Assembly: GCA_910586295.1 (NCBI GenBank)
Contig: CAJUGE010000102.1
Span: 1-22,679, forward strand
Length of the DNA stretch: 22,679 nt
Direction of reading: 5' to 3'
From: an uncultured Bacilli bacterium
GTDB taxonomy: Bacteria > Bacillota_I > Bacilli_A > RF39 > UBA660
The position numbers and the translations under genes are program-made. The notes below the pieces were generated by a model that saw only the letters and a list, made by a program, of their open reading frames with translations, did not search any database and was not told the origin of the DNA. Position 1 is the stretch's first letter; every line of letters begins with the position of its first letter. Shown piece by piece: positions 1-8,236 of this stretch.

Positions 1-1
1 A

Positions 2-19
2 AGGGGATTTTCATCCCCT
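2..19 (-). terminator. Hairpin after the capsid gene
   Basis: Read on the minus strand, a 7-bp perfect stem (AGGGGAT / ATCCCCT) closes a GAAA tetraloop a few bases after the capsid stop codon. It is GC-rich for this sequence, so it stands out. It could be an intrinsic terminator or an mRNA-stabilising/processing hairpin that sets the capsid level. The bases where a U-tract would lie are beyond the window edge, so the two cannot be separated. Confidence 0.6.
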
Positions 20-23
20 CTTC

Positions 24-1415
24 TTAGGCTTTAACAGATTTCTTTAACAAATAGATATAGTTAGTATTTAATGGCTTACCGTCTAGAATTACTAAACCTT
101 TTGTGATCCATTTGTTTTTATCTTCATCAAAATATCTCTTGTATCCGAAGGTCATATTTGAGTTAATACCATATGCTTCTTCAGGTACCCAGAATATTCC
201 AAAGAATTCTCCATTTGCACATAAGTCAAATGATTTGAATAAATCTTGTTCTGTTCTAAGTACAGGATATTCATTGAATTTATATTGCTTATCGCTAACA
301 TCAAATCCTGCTTTATTGATTGGTTGATTATTAGCATCTTTCATTGTACATAAATTTCCTACATATGTTTGTTTTGCCATAGCAAATTCTGGATTTGCAC
401 CTTCCATACCAATAGGAATATTAGCAAATAATTTCTTCTCCCATTGTGTCCAATCTGCAATTTCTTCTTCTGTAAATTCTATAATATTAGCTTCTGGAAC
501 TCTTTTTAATCCTGCTGCAACATCTGTTAAAATTCCTGTTGGTTGTCCATTTCCTGTTCCTCTTAATACTGCTTCATCTCTTGCTTTTAAATAAGCTTTT
601 AATAAAGCCTTAACTAATTCTTTTTCAAATACTTCAACAGATAAAATACTTTGTAATAGTGATTGTGCTATTCTTACTTCTCCAATATGGTATGAGAATA
701 TAACACTTCCTGTTGCTCCACCAGCATCTTGTTCTTCACTAACTCCATGTTCTTTATCATTTCCATCAGTTCCGCCCCATGTAAATGTTGCTTCAAATTC
801 ACTTATAGGAATTTCAATACCACCTTGAACATTTAACATACGAACTCTTGAAGAAAATTGTCCATATGATTTTTCAATTTTTTGAATTAACTCTTGTAAA
901 ACAGTATGTGGAATTAATACTCCTAATGCATCACTTGTTACTTCTCCTGCTGCTCTATTTTCACTTCTATATTGAGTTAAGATCTCATTTAATCTTGCAC
1001 TTCTTTCTCCTGTTTGAGCATAATGCTTAAATGCTGTTCTATATTCCATTGAAGAAAGTACATCTTCATCATTTGAAGCTTGTCCTCTTTGGTTCATTTG
1101 TGCAGTTCCAACAACATTTAATACTGCATTTGGATTGAAGCCATTTGCACTTCTTCCTTCATTTGCATTTGCACTTCTTCCTTCATCTGTATCATCATTG
1201 TTGTCATCATTATTATCATCATTTTGATTGTCATTTTCTTCTTTTTCTAATTCAGCAAGTTGTTTCTCTGCATCAGTAATTTCATCACGTAATGCTATTA
1301 ATGATTCTCCTAAACTTCTAACCTCATCAATGTCTTGTGAGTTTTTCATTTTTTCTTCCTTTGCTTTTAATTCTTGTTTTTTTCTTTCAATTAATTTTTG
1401 TAAAAATTTTTTCAT
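24..1415 (-). CDS. HK97-fold major capsid protein with N-terminal scaffold (delta) domain
   Basis: Major capsid protein of 463 aa that would form the icosahedral head. Residues 1-60 are a charged coiled coil, followed by an Asn/Asp-rich linker (about 61-80) and a short duplicated segment (EGRSANAN/EGRSANG). This is the usual layout of an HK97 delta domain removed by the prohead protease. The fold-typical part starts near residue 120 and includes an RGTGNGQPTGIL motif characteristic of HK97-type capsids. The start has a strong AGGAGG site lying inside the end of the protease gene. Gene order portal, protease, capsid is canonical. The cleavage site is not obvious; it probably lies between residues 100 and 125. 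Confidence 0.93.
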   Translation of the reverse strand: MKKFLQKLIERKKQELKAKEEKMKNSQDIDEVRSLGESLIALRDEITDAEKQLAELEKEENDNQNDDNNDDNNDDTDEGRSANANEGRSANGFNPNAVLNVVGTAQMNQRGQASNDEDVLSSMEYRTAFKHYAQTGERSARLNEILTQYRSENRAAGEVTSDALGVLIPHTVLQELIQKIEKSYGQFSSRVRMLNVQGGIEIPISEFEATFTWGGTDGNDKEHGVSEEQDAGGATGSVIFSYHIGEVRIAQSLLQSILSVEVFEKELVKALLKAYLKARDEAVLRGTGNGQPTGILTDVAAGLKRVPEANIIEFTEEEIADWTQWEKKLFANIPIGMEGANPEFAMAKQTYVGNLCTMKDANNQPINKAGFDVSDKQYKFNEYPVLRTEQDLFKSFDLCANGEFFGIFWVPEEAYGINSNMTFGYKRYFDEDKNKWITKGLVILDGKPLNTNYIYLLKKSVKA

Positions 1416-1417
1416 AT

Positions 1418-2056
1418 CTAAAATCCTCCTAATAAATATTTTATTTTAAGCTTTTCTAGCTCTAGTTTATTTGAAGAAGTGTCCACCTCTCCACTCCTAG
1501 CAGTCTCCACCGCTATGCGTGCAGTCTCCACCGCACTTTTATCTCTAGCAGATATTGAAGTATCCTCATAAGCAGGAAATGTAACTGCACTTACTTCAAC
1601 AACTGTCGAAATCGATTTAATGTGTCTTGTAGGATAATCACTATCAAGATTTTCCCATTCTTCATCATCTATTCCAAACATGAAAGACATACCTGTTATA
1701 TCTCCACGTTCAATAGCACTATATAGGTTTCTAGCTTCTGTATTGTTTTCTGTATCTAATTCTACTTGAATTTCCATTCCTTCATCATCTACAGATAATT
1801 GCATTGTAGAATTCTTTGAATTTCTTCTTGACCTTGCTAATGGCACTTTAGATTGATCATGATTTACTAAAAATCTAACATCCTCTAGATTGGTCTTTTT
1901 CAGAGCTCCTTTTTCAATTACTTCTGCAAACATTCCAGCAATGTCAGTTTTACTATCATAGACAATTGGTCTACCTACAATTATGTTTCCTCTTTTTTCA
2001 TCTTTTTCTGCTCTAATTTCAAAATCGTAATTTCTTCTAATTAACTCATTCTTCAT
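1418..2056 (-). CDS. HK97-type prohead protease (S63 family)
   Basis: Serine protease of 212 aa that would cleave the scaffold domain from capsid subunits during head maturation. The catalytic His is probably H66 (LVNHDQ) and the nucleophile S124 (GDITGMSFMFG); E155 in VVEVSAVTFPAY may be the third residue. The start at 2056 is chosen because GGAGG sits 8 bases upstream; an in-frame extension up to 2140 exists but lies inside the portal gene and looks unlike a protease N-terminus. The gene overlaps the portal stop by 11 bases, implying coupled translation. The C-terminal tail carries an imperfect duplication (AVETARI/AVETARS) encoded by a 14-bp direct repeat. It uses CGC and AGG arginine codons. 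Confidence 0.92.
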   Translation of the reverse strand: MKNELIRRNYDFEIRAEKDEKRGNIIVGRPIVYDSKTDIAGMFAEVIEKGALKKTNLEDVRFLVNHDQSKVPLARSRRNSKNSTMQLSVDDEGMEIQVELDTENNTEARNLYSAIERGDITGMSFMFGIDDEEWENLDSDYPTRHIKSISTVVEVSAVTFPAYEDTSISARDKSAVETARIAVETARSGEVDTSSNKLELEKLKIKYLLGGF

Positions 2057-3281
2057 TTTCTTTACCTCCATTATTATTTTGGTTTTCATCTTGTTTGACT
2101 TTATTGTTTTCTGCATTAGATTTATTACTAGACATAGCAATTTGCCCAGCTAGTTCTTTAAGTGGTTTCATTCCAAATGCTGTACGAAGTTCATTTTTAT
2201 AACAACTTGCACTATCAACTAGCACATCAAACAATTCTATTTTTTGACTTGTATCCATAAAGATTAATTCATGTGGATATAATAAAATTTTATTTCCAAA
2301 TCCTTTTTCTCTATCTGTAAATAATGCCATTGAAAAAGACTCTCCAGTCCTTTTTATTATTGGTTCTAAACTCTTCTGATAAAATGCTTCATACTGTGCT
2401 TTTGTATAATCACCTGTTAGAATTGGAAGAGGAACACCAAAATTTCTTAAGATTTTCTCATCAATAAATTTTAGTGTTGTAGCATCTACTAATTGGATTT
2501 TATTTTGCAATGGTATATATTCTCCTTTAATATCTAATGGCAGAAAACCACTCTCATTATTAGCAAGTCTTGTTTCAATTTCTTTGATATTTTTTTCCAT
2601 TTTTCCATCATCCATTAAGGTATTATATTTAATAACACCATTGATAGAAAAAGAACTTTTTAATGCCTTTGCCACTCCTTCCAATAAAGTATTATTTAAT
2701 TCTAATGTTTTAAGTAATGCCTTATTGTCAGGTTGTCCGAATTCATTACCACCCATCAATTCGTTAATTGAATAACGATATCTAATATGTATTACATCTG
2801 AATATCTTAATTCTGTTTCATATCCATTCATAAATGAAAATCTAATAAACAAACTACCTGATGAATCTTGTAAGAAAGTAACATTAGTTGGTTGTATTGG
2901 ATAAAGACCAGTATATTTTTTGTTTCCTTTTGCATCCTTATAGTATGTAGGTATAATAAAAGCATTATAATTTAAGAATAATTGCCAATATACTTTTTCA
3001 AAAAAATCTGTCTGTGTCATACGCTCATTTGGCTGTTCTAATAACCTTTGTATTTCACTATCTTCAATTGGAACTAGATCACTACCATTTTTCTTAATAT
3101 GAAATGGATTTACTTTTGTTAATTCTGTTACCAAACACGATATAGCTTGTTGCACAACATCACTAGCATATATATCCTGACCAAACTGTGAAAAAATGGG
3201 ACTATACCCATTTAATATTTTTGCATATTTAATATCCATCTTCATTTTCTTAAATTTATTAATAAAATCAATTAGTCCCAT
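2046..3281 (-). CDS. Phage portal protein, HK97 family
   Basis: Portal protein of 411 aa, the dodecameric vertex through which DNA is packaged and to which the tail is joined. The N-terminal region (SDVVQQAISCLVTELTKVNPFHI, about residues 40-62), the DFFEKVYWQLFLNYNAFI segment and LRNFGVPLPILTGDYTKAQYEAF near residue 280 are typical of the HK97 portal family. The last 25 residues are polar and low in complexity. A GGAG ribosome site precedes the start. It lies directly downstream of large terminase and overlaps the protease start, as expected in a head operon. Confidence 0.93.
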   Translation of the reverse strand: MGLIDFINKFKKMKMDIKYAKILNGYSPIFSQFGQDIYASDVVQQAISCLVTELTKVNPFHIKKNGSDLVPIEDSEIQRLLEQPNERMTQTDFFEKVYWQLFLNYNAFIIPTYYKDAKGNKKYTGLYPIQPTNVTFLQDSSGSLFIRFSFMNGYETELRYSDVIHIRYRYSINELMGGNEFGQPDNKALLKTLELNNTLLEGVAKALKSSFSINGVIKYNTLMDDGKMEKNIKEIETRLANNESGFLPLDIKGEYIPLQNKIQLVDATTLKFIDEKILRNFGVPLPILTGDYTKAQYEAFYQKSLEPIIKRTGESFSMALFTDREKGFGNKILLYPHELIFMDTSQKIELFDVLVDSASCYKNELRTAFGMKPLKELAGQIAMSSNKSNAENNKVKQDENQNNNGGKENEE

Positions 3282-3294
3282 ATTTACCTACTCC

Positions 3295-4963
3295 TTATTT
3301 ATCTATCAATCTGTGAAACTCACTGCGATAACGCCTATATAATTCATATAGGATGATAAATGTTATTGCACCATCAATTCTTTTGCTAGCTTGACCTTTT
3401 ATTTTAACGCACATAACATTTCCTAGATTGTCCATCTCCATAGCAGAATTTCCTAGACACCATCTATCTATTTCATTGTTATTGTAATTTATTAACTTGT
3501 CTTGTAAATCCGCTTCAACAAATTTCATAGCATTACTTAATACTTTACCTTGTAAAATCATTTCTGTTTCAAAATTATATTCATCCATACGATCAGTAAA
3601 GGTTTTTGAAAATCTTTGATCATATCCTGTTTTATATGGTTTTATATTGTAACTTTTATATAAATCATAAAACCAGTCTGCTACCTTCGAAACATCTACT
3701 TCATTTCCTTCGTGAATAGTAAGTAATCCTTTTTTTGCCCATTCTTTATATTCAGCTCCTGCAGATTTGTCATCACTATCTGTAAGTTTCTTCTCTAAAA
3801 TCCAGTAATGTTGATATATGTACTTTATTTTGTCTTTTGGTTTTCCTAATAATATTTTTGCACTAACCATATCTGTTGTTGCTGCCAAGTCAACTGCTCC
3901 TAAACAAAAAGAACCTCTAAATGATTCTAATTCAAAAGGTTCTAATTCATAATAATAATCTTCACGTTTTAGCCATGCTTGAGCATTGTTTTGTTTTATA
4001 TTGAAGTCTTTGCAAAGTGTATGCATTCTTTTGGATTTAGAAGTTTTTGATTTTTCAATTTCTGATCGTAGTGATTTCCATTTCTTGACTACTCCTAAAC
4101 CGAGGATTTGATTTGTACCAACTTTTTTCATCCTGCCATATTTCTTCTTCGCTGTCTTGTGTAAATAGCCATGGTAGATAATGTATGTCATCAGTCTCAT
4201 CAAATAAAACTTCTCGTGCATATTTTAGTTCATTATCTAAGTAGCCATCATTTATAAAACCTTCAGTAGTTAAGTTTATAAATAAAGGCTCATCTTTGGT
4301 TGACATTGATTTTTGACCTGCTTCAGCTATTTCATCGTTTGGTGCATCATGGCTTTCATCCATATACATTTTATCTATATTTCTACCATCTTTGTTTTGC
4401 GTTTTTCCTGACATTTTGAATATAGTTATATTCTTTTGTGTGTTACATATTTCTGACATATTTTTATGTGTTACTTTAGAATGTGGATCTATTCTTTTTC
4501 TCATATTGTCTATTTCATTCCAAAGCAAACTTGCCTGTTTATCATCGTTAGAAGCACAAACTATATCCATTCCACCTTCGCCAATTCTTAAATCCGCATG
4601 AGCATCTGCTGCCATCAATGTTGTCTTTCCATTTTTTCTTGCAATCAACAAAAGTACATTTTGGAATCTTCTTGCCCATCGATTTAATTCCTTGTCATAC
4701 ACTTTGAAAGAATAAATTACTTCAATAAATGCTTTTTCCCATAGTAATAATTCCATAGGCATATTATAAAAAGGTCTTTTGCTTTGTAAGCATAAATTTT
4801 CCATAAAATCAATTCTTAGATGTGCCTCTTCTGTATCATATTTATATCTAGGATCTTTTAAATCCTTAATAAGCTTTTGTATTTCTGTCTTTAATTCTAA
4901 TCCTACTATTATATTTCCACTTTTAATTTCTTCATAGTATTGCTCCAAGTAAAACTTACTCAT
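3295..4963 (-). CDS. terL: Terminase large subunit, two frames joined by +1 shift at CGG
   Basis: Packaging motor and nuclease. The zero frame encodes residues 1-287 with Walker A (IARKNGKT, 107-114) and Walker B (MYMDESH, 199-205) and would end 15 codons later. The rest continues in the +1 frame to the stop at 3295, giving about 555 aa, a normal length. The second part carries RNase H-like nuclease acidic residues (D358 in GAVDLAATTD, D448 in GYDQRFS, D530 in KRIDGAIT). The junction is AAT CCT C GGT TTA: the conserved SNPxLG motif is complete only if the C of the zero-frame CGG (4102-4100) is skipped. Either this is recoding, or a one-base insertion has inactivated the gene. The start overlaps the small-terminase stop by 8 bases, and its own ribosome site is weak. 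Confidence 0.9.
4100..4102 (-). other. Putative +1 recoding site (CGG) in terL
   Basis: Zero-frame codons read AAU CCU CGG UUU. Dropping the C gives AAU CCU GGU UUA, which continues the terminase sequence (SNP-G-LGVVKKW). The frame switch cannot lie much earlier, because SWYKSNP is in frame 0 and is part of the family motif, nor much later, because frame 0 diverges at once. Confidence 0.75.
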
Positions 4964-5270
4964 ACTGTTTTTTTCTTTCTTCTAACCATTTTGTAACTGC
5001 ATCTTCTTCGACTTCGTGTCCATTAATCATTGAGTATAACATCCTTATTGCATTCATATAGCTCTGCGAATGTTCTTTATACAGTTTTGCTGCAGTCGTT
5101 GCTCTTTGTTTTGTTGGATCCTTAGGATGAACTTGAATAAAAGGATGCTTTTTTAATTCTTCCATTCGTTCTTCCAAAAAAGCTATATTGTCTAAAAGTG
5201 GATTGATTAACTTTTTCTTATTTTCATCTATATCTTTGAAGATATTGTCTAATTCTTCTCTTCTAGTCAC
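4956..5270 (-). CDS. terS: Terminase small subunit, P27-like
   Basis: Small DNA-recognition subunit of the packaging terminase, 104 aa. The segment HPFIQVHPKDPTKQRATTAAKLYKEHSQSYMNAIRMLYSMI resembles P27-family small terminases, in which a conserved helix follows a proline-containing stretch. The start is a GTG at 5270 (MTRREELDN), preceded by AAGGGAG at the right distance; the frame stays open to 5369 but that part is unlike protein and has no ribosome site. Large terminase starts inside its last codons. Assignment rests on position plus moderate sequence resemblance. Confidence 0.8.
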   Translation of the reverse strand: MTRREELDNIFKDIDENKKKLINPLLDNIAFLEERMEELKKHPFIQVHPKDPTKQRATTAAKLYKEHSQSYMNAIRMLYSMINGHEVEEDAVTKWLEERKKQYE

Positions 5271-5396
5271 TATAAACTCCCTTCTTTTAATATATATTTC
5301 TATTTTTTCAAAAAAAATGAAATTTTTGCCTCGTGTGAAAAAGAGGTACCCCTTACAGTCCCCAAGCACTCGATTGAATATCTTGATGACGGGGGG
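5271..5396. other. Non-coding segment before terS, candidate cos region
   Basis: A 126-base gap with two G/C-rich patches that stand out from the AT-rich background: GACGGGGGGTTATGG (5388-5402) and GAGGTACCCCTTACAG (5343-5358). In HK97-like phages of Firmicutes the cohesive-end site usually lies just upstream of the small terminase and close to an HNH gene, as here. The exact nick positions cannot be read from sequence alone. The part nearest terS is A/T-rich and holds its ribosome site. Confidence 0.4.
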
Positions 5397-6066
5397 TTAT
5401 GGTTGATAATTTTCAAACCATTCTTCTATATATTTGTTCCAATTTTCATTTTTTGATCTACTTAAGCAGACTTCCTTATCACAATCAACTAGTATGAGCT
5501 CAGCTCCTAGCTTGTCTGATAGCCTTTGTCTTTCCATCTTCATTGGGTAAGTTCCTACTACAAAAGCATTCTGCCAGTTGCCTAGTCTCATCTTAATCTG
5601 TTCTATTAAATTATTTCTAATTTCAAAAACATTTTGCTGTAGCTTATTCGGTTTGTTGTACTTATCACAAAAGCTAATACATTCCCAAATCTTATCTATA
5701 TCTACTATTAAATCGTCCTTTGTTGCTATATTATTAACCCATGTTGATTTACCGACTACAAGGAGATCCATATACTATATATACTTTCTTAGGCAGTTCA
5801 TAACCAAATCTATTATGTACTTTGTTATGGCATTTGAAATGGATTAACATTATATTTTCAGGATTAAGACTTATATTATAGTCATTAACATTAGCATTCG
5901 TTAATGGTATCTTATGATGCCCTATACAATCATAAGCTTTTACTATTTCCTCTCCGCAATATTCACATATCAATTTGCCTTCATCATTTACTCTTGCTAA
6001 TTTCAGATCTTGTAATAGGTTTTGCCACTCTTTAGATTTATATAAATCGTGAGCATTTTCAAACAT
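5397..6066 (-). CDS. HNH endonuclease fused to P-loop NTPase, joined by +1 shift at CGG
   Basis: Two-domain protein of about 222 aa once the frames are joined. Residues 30-90 form an HNH nuclease (C34 and C37 in CEYCGEE, HH at 50-51, CHNKVH at 79-84). Residues 93 onward form a small P-loop NTPase/kinase-like domain. The zero frame stops right after GSPCS (AGT CGG TAA); skipping the C of CGG gives GSPCSGKST, a complete Walker A. Neither half makes sense alone: the upstream frame ends in mid-motif and the downstream frame lacks a start and the first half of the P-loop. HNH-NTPase fusions before the terminase genes are familiar in Firmicutes phages, and HNH proteins there assist cos cleavage. 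Start 6066 is chosen for AAGGA 9 bases upstream; 6075 and 6093 are alternatives. Confidence 0.85.
5752..5754 (-). other. Putative +1 recoding site (CGG) in the HNH-NTPase gene
   Basis: Zero-frame codons read UGU AGU CGG UAA, so CGG is followed at once by a stop. Skipping C yields AGU GGU AAA UCA ACA (S-G-K-S-T). The glycine is the invariant Walker A glycine, so here the identity of the residue decoded from CGGU is strongly constrained to Gly. Confidence 0.8.
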
Positions 6067-6079
6067 ATTATTCATTCCT

Positions 6080-6706
6080 TTACCATAATTCATTATCTAT
6101 TTGTTTTTCTTTAAGTTCTAATGTCTTTTTACTAAATCCAAGTTTTATCATGTTCTCTCTGCTTTTTCTTTTTGCTTCTTGAACTCTAGTAAGTCCATCT
6201 TCTATTCTTTGTATTGTATCAATTGTTGGTTCCGCTTCTGTTATTGTTTCTGTATCTCCTCCACTGTTCTTCTTTTTAATATGACCTATTGTCATATCCT
6301 TTTCTGTTCTTTCTAATTTTCTTATTCTTTCCATCATTCTGTTTTCTCTTATCGTAAGTATTTTATATTCATGTATATATTCTTGCATCTGTAATTCATC
6401 ATTATCATTAATGTTATAATTCTTATATAATGCCCATTCCTCTTCTGTTAGCATATTTTTATATATTTTTTCATATTCTCCAGTAACTACTGCGTTGTTA
6501 TTATTACTAGTTGCACCTTTTCCGCCTTTGTTGTTTTTCGCATTTTGGTTTCCTTTATACAGCTCACTCTTGTTTCTTGTTAGTTTATACTGATTTATAA
6601 TCTTTTTTAAATCAGACAAAGTAATATTATATTTTTTGAAAATGTCCTTATAGGTCATTCCATTTAAATAATCTGTTTTAATATTTTCTATCTTCTTCTG
6701 GGTCAA
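6080..6706 (-). CDS. Phage terminase small subunit, PBSX/YqaS-like
   Basis: Protein of 208 aa with an N-terminal helix-turn-helix (residues about 5-40, DYLNGMTYKDIFKKYNITLSDLKKII), then a Gly/Asn/Lys linker (KGNQNAKNNKGGKGATSNNNN) and a VVTGEYEKIY segment. This is the recognisable layout of the PBSX-type small terminase family. The remaining two thirds is helical and charged. It would bind packaging-start DNA. A second, P27-type small terminase lies two genes downstream, so one of the two may have another role. It overlaps a possible early start of the HNH gene. Confidence 0.8.
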   Translation of the reverse strand: MTQKKIENIKTDYLNGMTYKDIFKKYNITLSDLKKIINQYKLTRNKSELYKGNQNAKNNKGGKGATSNNNNAVVTGEYEKIYKNMLTEEEWALYKNYNINDNDELQMQEYIHEYKILTIRENRMMERIRKLERTEKDMTIGHIKKKNSGGDTETITEAEPTIDTIQRIEDGLTRVQEAKRKSRENMIKLGFSKKTLELKEKQIDNELW

Positions 6707-6725
6707 TACAACTCACCCACCTCCA

Positions 6726-7910
6726 TTACTTTTTCTCTAACTCTGCCTTTTGTCCTGTTAAAGTTTCCCAGCGTTTTATAATAACATCACAATATCTAGG
6801 ATCTAATTCCATCGTATAACATATTCTATTAGTTTGTTCTGCAGCAATTAAACTTGATCCGCTTCCTCCAAATAAATCTACTATTAAGTTGTTTTCTTTA
6901 CTAGAATTTTTTATTAAATACACTAATAAATCAATAGGCTTCATTGTTGGATGTTCTGCATTTCTTGTTGGTTTATCAAATTCTAATACTGTGTTTTGTG
7001 ATCTACTATCAATAAAATAATGAGCTTTTCCCTCTTTCCATCCATAAAGAATTGGTTCATGTTTCCATTGATAATCTTGTCTCCCCATAACAAAGGTATT
7101 TTTTACCCATACCAAACATTGTGCTAACTTAAATCCTGCATTCTTGAAAGCATTTCTAAAGTTTAGACCTTCTGTATCTGCATGAAATACATAAATAGGA
7201 CATCCTGATTTTGCTACTGAATGCATATTTTTGAAAGCATCTATTAAAAGATTATAGAACTCTGTTTCATTCATATTGTCATTTTCTATTTTTCCTGCTG
7301 TTCCTTCATAATCTACATTATATGGTGGATCTGTAAGAAGCATATCCGCTTCTTGATTATTCATAAGACGCATAACCTCTTCTTGTTGTGTGCTGTCTCC
7401 ACATAATAATCGATGCTTTCCTAATTTCCAAATGTCTCCTACTTTTGTTATTGGTTCTTCTATTTCTTCTAATGCCTCTTCTAAATCGAAATCATCTTCA
7501 TTAGATCCCATTATATCTTTCAAGATATCATCTATTTCATCATTACTAAATCCTGTGATATTCATATCGATATCTGTTTCTTTTAATTCTGCAAGGATTG
7601 CTTCTAATTTGTCGTTGTCCCATTCTCCACTAATTTTGTTTAATGCTAGATTCAATGCTTTTTCTTTATTCTTATCTAAATCAACTACAATACATTGAAT
7701 TTCTTCATATCCTAGTTCTTTAAGTACCTTTAATCTTTGATGACCACCAATTACTGTCATATCTGCATTAATAATTACTGGAGCTACATATCCAAATTCT
7801 AAAATACTATTTTTTATCTTTATGTACTCTTCATCTTCAGGTTGTAAATCTTTTCTTGGGTTATATTCTGATGGTTTTAGCTTTAGTATATTTATTTTTT
7901 GAATATTCAT
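6726..7910 (-). CDS. ParB-domain DNA methyltransferase (N6-adenine or N4-cytosine)
   Basis: Protein of 394 aa. Residues 1-130 are a ParB/sulfiredoxin-like domain (PSEYNPRKD at 13-21, VIGGHQRLKVL at 53-63). Residues 155-390 are an amino-methyltransferase with the catalytic TDPPY motif (193-197) before the SAM-binding FGGSGS motif (347-352), the beta-class order. It would methylate an exocyclic amino group of A or C in phage DNA, giving protection from restriction or control of packaging and expression. The start at 7910 has AAGGAG 6 bases upstream. The frame is open upstream to 7991 with an AAAGGA site and a Cys-rich stretch (CMKRECKNCIYETRC), so a longer form is possible. The phage metK upstream could supply its cofactor. 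Confidence 0.93.
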   Translation of the reverse strand: MNIQKINILKLKPSEYNPRKDLQPEDEEYIKIKNSILEFGYVAPVIINADMTVIGGHQRLKVLKELGYEEIQCIVVDLDKNKEKALNLALNKISGEWDNDKLEAILAELKETDIDMNITGFSNDEIDDILKDIMGSNEDDFDLEEALEEIEEPITKVGDIWKLGKHRLLCGDSTQQEEVMRLMNNQEADMLLTDPPYNVDYEGTAGKIENDNMNETEFYNLLIDAFKNMHSVAKSGCPIYVFHADTEGLNFRNAFKNAGFKLAQCLVWVKNTFVMGRQDYQWKHEPILYGWKEGKAHYFIDSRSQNTVLEFDKPTRNAEHPTMKPIDLLVYLIKNSSKENNLIVDLFGGSGSSLIAAEQTNRICYTMELDPRYCDVIIKRWETLTGQKAELEKK

Positions 7911-8011
7911 ATTCGACTCCTTCTTTTCAAAACACCTTGTTTCATATATGCAATTTTTACATTCTCTTTTCATACATACATCATATTTCATAGGCATATT
8001 CCTTTTATTTT

Positions 8012-8085
8012 TGGTTGCGGTCAGAGGATTCGAACCTCGTCTTTGGGCTATGACCCCAATGTGCTGCCGTTGCACCATCACCGCA
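8012..8085 (-). tRNA. tRNA-Met-like gene (anticodon CAT), imperfect
   Basis: The minus strand folds as a tRNA with encoded CCA (8014-8012): acceptor TGCGGT/ACCGCA, D stem GTGC/GCAC with GG in the loop, anticodon stem TTGGG/CCCAA with loop GTCATAG, and T arm GAGG-TTCGAAT-CCTC. The anticodon is CAT. Several features are non-standard: a G-G mismatch at the last acceptor pair, a C-T mismatch at the first T-stem pair, three bases rather than two between acceptor and D stem, and purines on both sides of the anticodon loop. It may be a degenerate or specialised phage tRNA. It sits between a terminator and the MTase gene. Confidence 0.65.
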
Positions 8086-8086
8086 T

Positions 8087-8119
8087 ATAAAAAAGCCACC
8101 TAAAAACAATAAGGTGGCT
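8087..8119 (-). terminator. Intrinsic terminator upstream of the tRNA
   Basis: On the minus strand AGCCACC (8100-8094) pairs with GGTGGCT (8119-8113) as a 7-bp perfect stem with a 12-base loop, followed by TTTTTT. It would stop leftward transcripts after the late-regulator gene and before the tRNA and head genes. That placement matches a late-gene terminator overcome by antitermination or bypassed by a separate late promoter. Confidence 0.8.
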
Positions 8120-8236
8120 AATTGAAAAAGAAATGAAGAAATAAAATGAAAATATTTAGTATTTTTGCAATTATAATTATAACATAGTGTTTTTTGAAAA
8201 AATACAGAAAAAATATATAAATTTTCTATAATTTTT
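8120..8236 (-). promoter_or_regulatory. Late control region between the regulator gene and the terminator
   Basis: A 117-base AT-rich gap. Two overlapping TATAAT hexamers on the minus strand (8181-8176 and 8175-8170) could serve as a -10 for leftward late transcription. No TTGACA-like -35 lies at the right distance, as expected for an activator-dependent late promoter. Any transcript from here would run straight into the hairpin at 8119-8094. Confidence 0.4.

Noticed and set aside
8012..8085. The tRNA-like gene as a suppressor tRNA reading CGG or CGGN.
   Set aside because: Its anticodon loop is 7 bases with CAT; nothing in it can pair with CGG or GGN.
7899..8090. Plus-strand frame over the tRNA and MTase start.
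   Set aside because: It is an antisense shadow of the MTase frame and tRNA, with no ribosome site. Other plus-strand frames between 100 and 18600 were dropped for the same reason.
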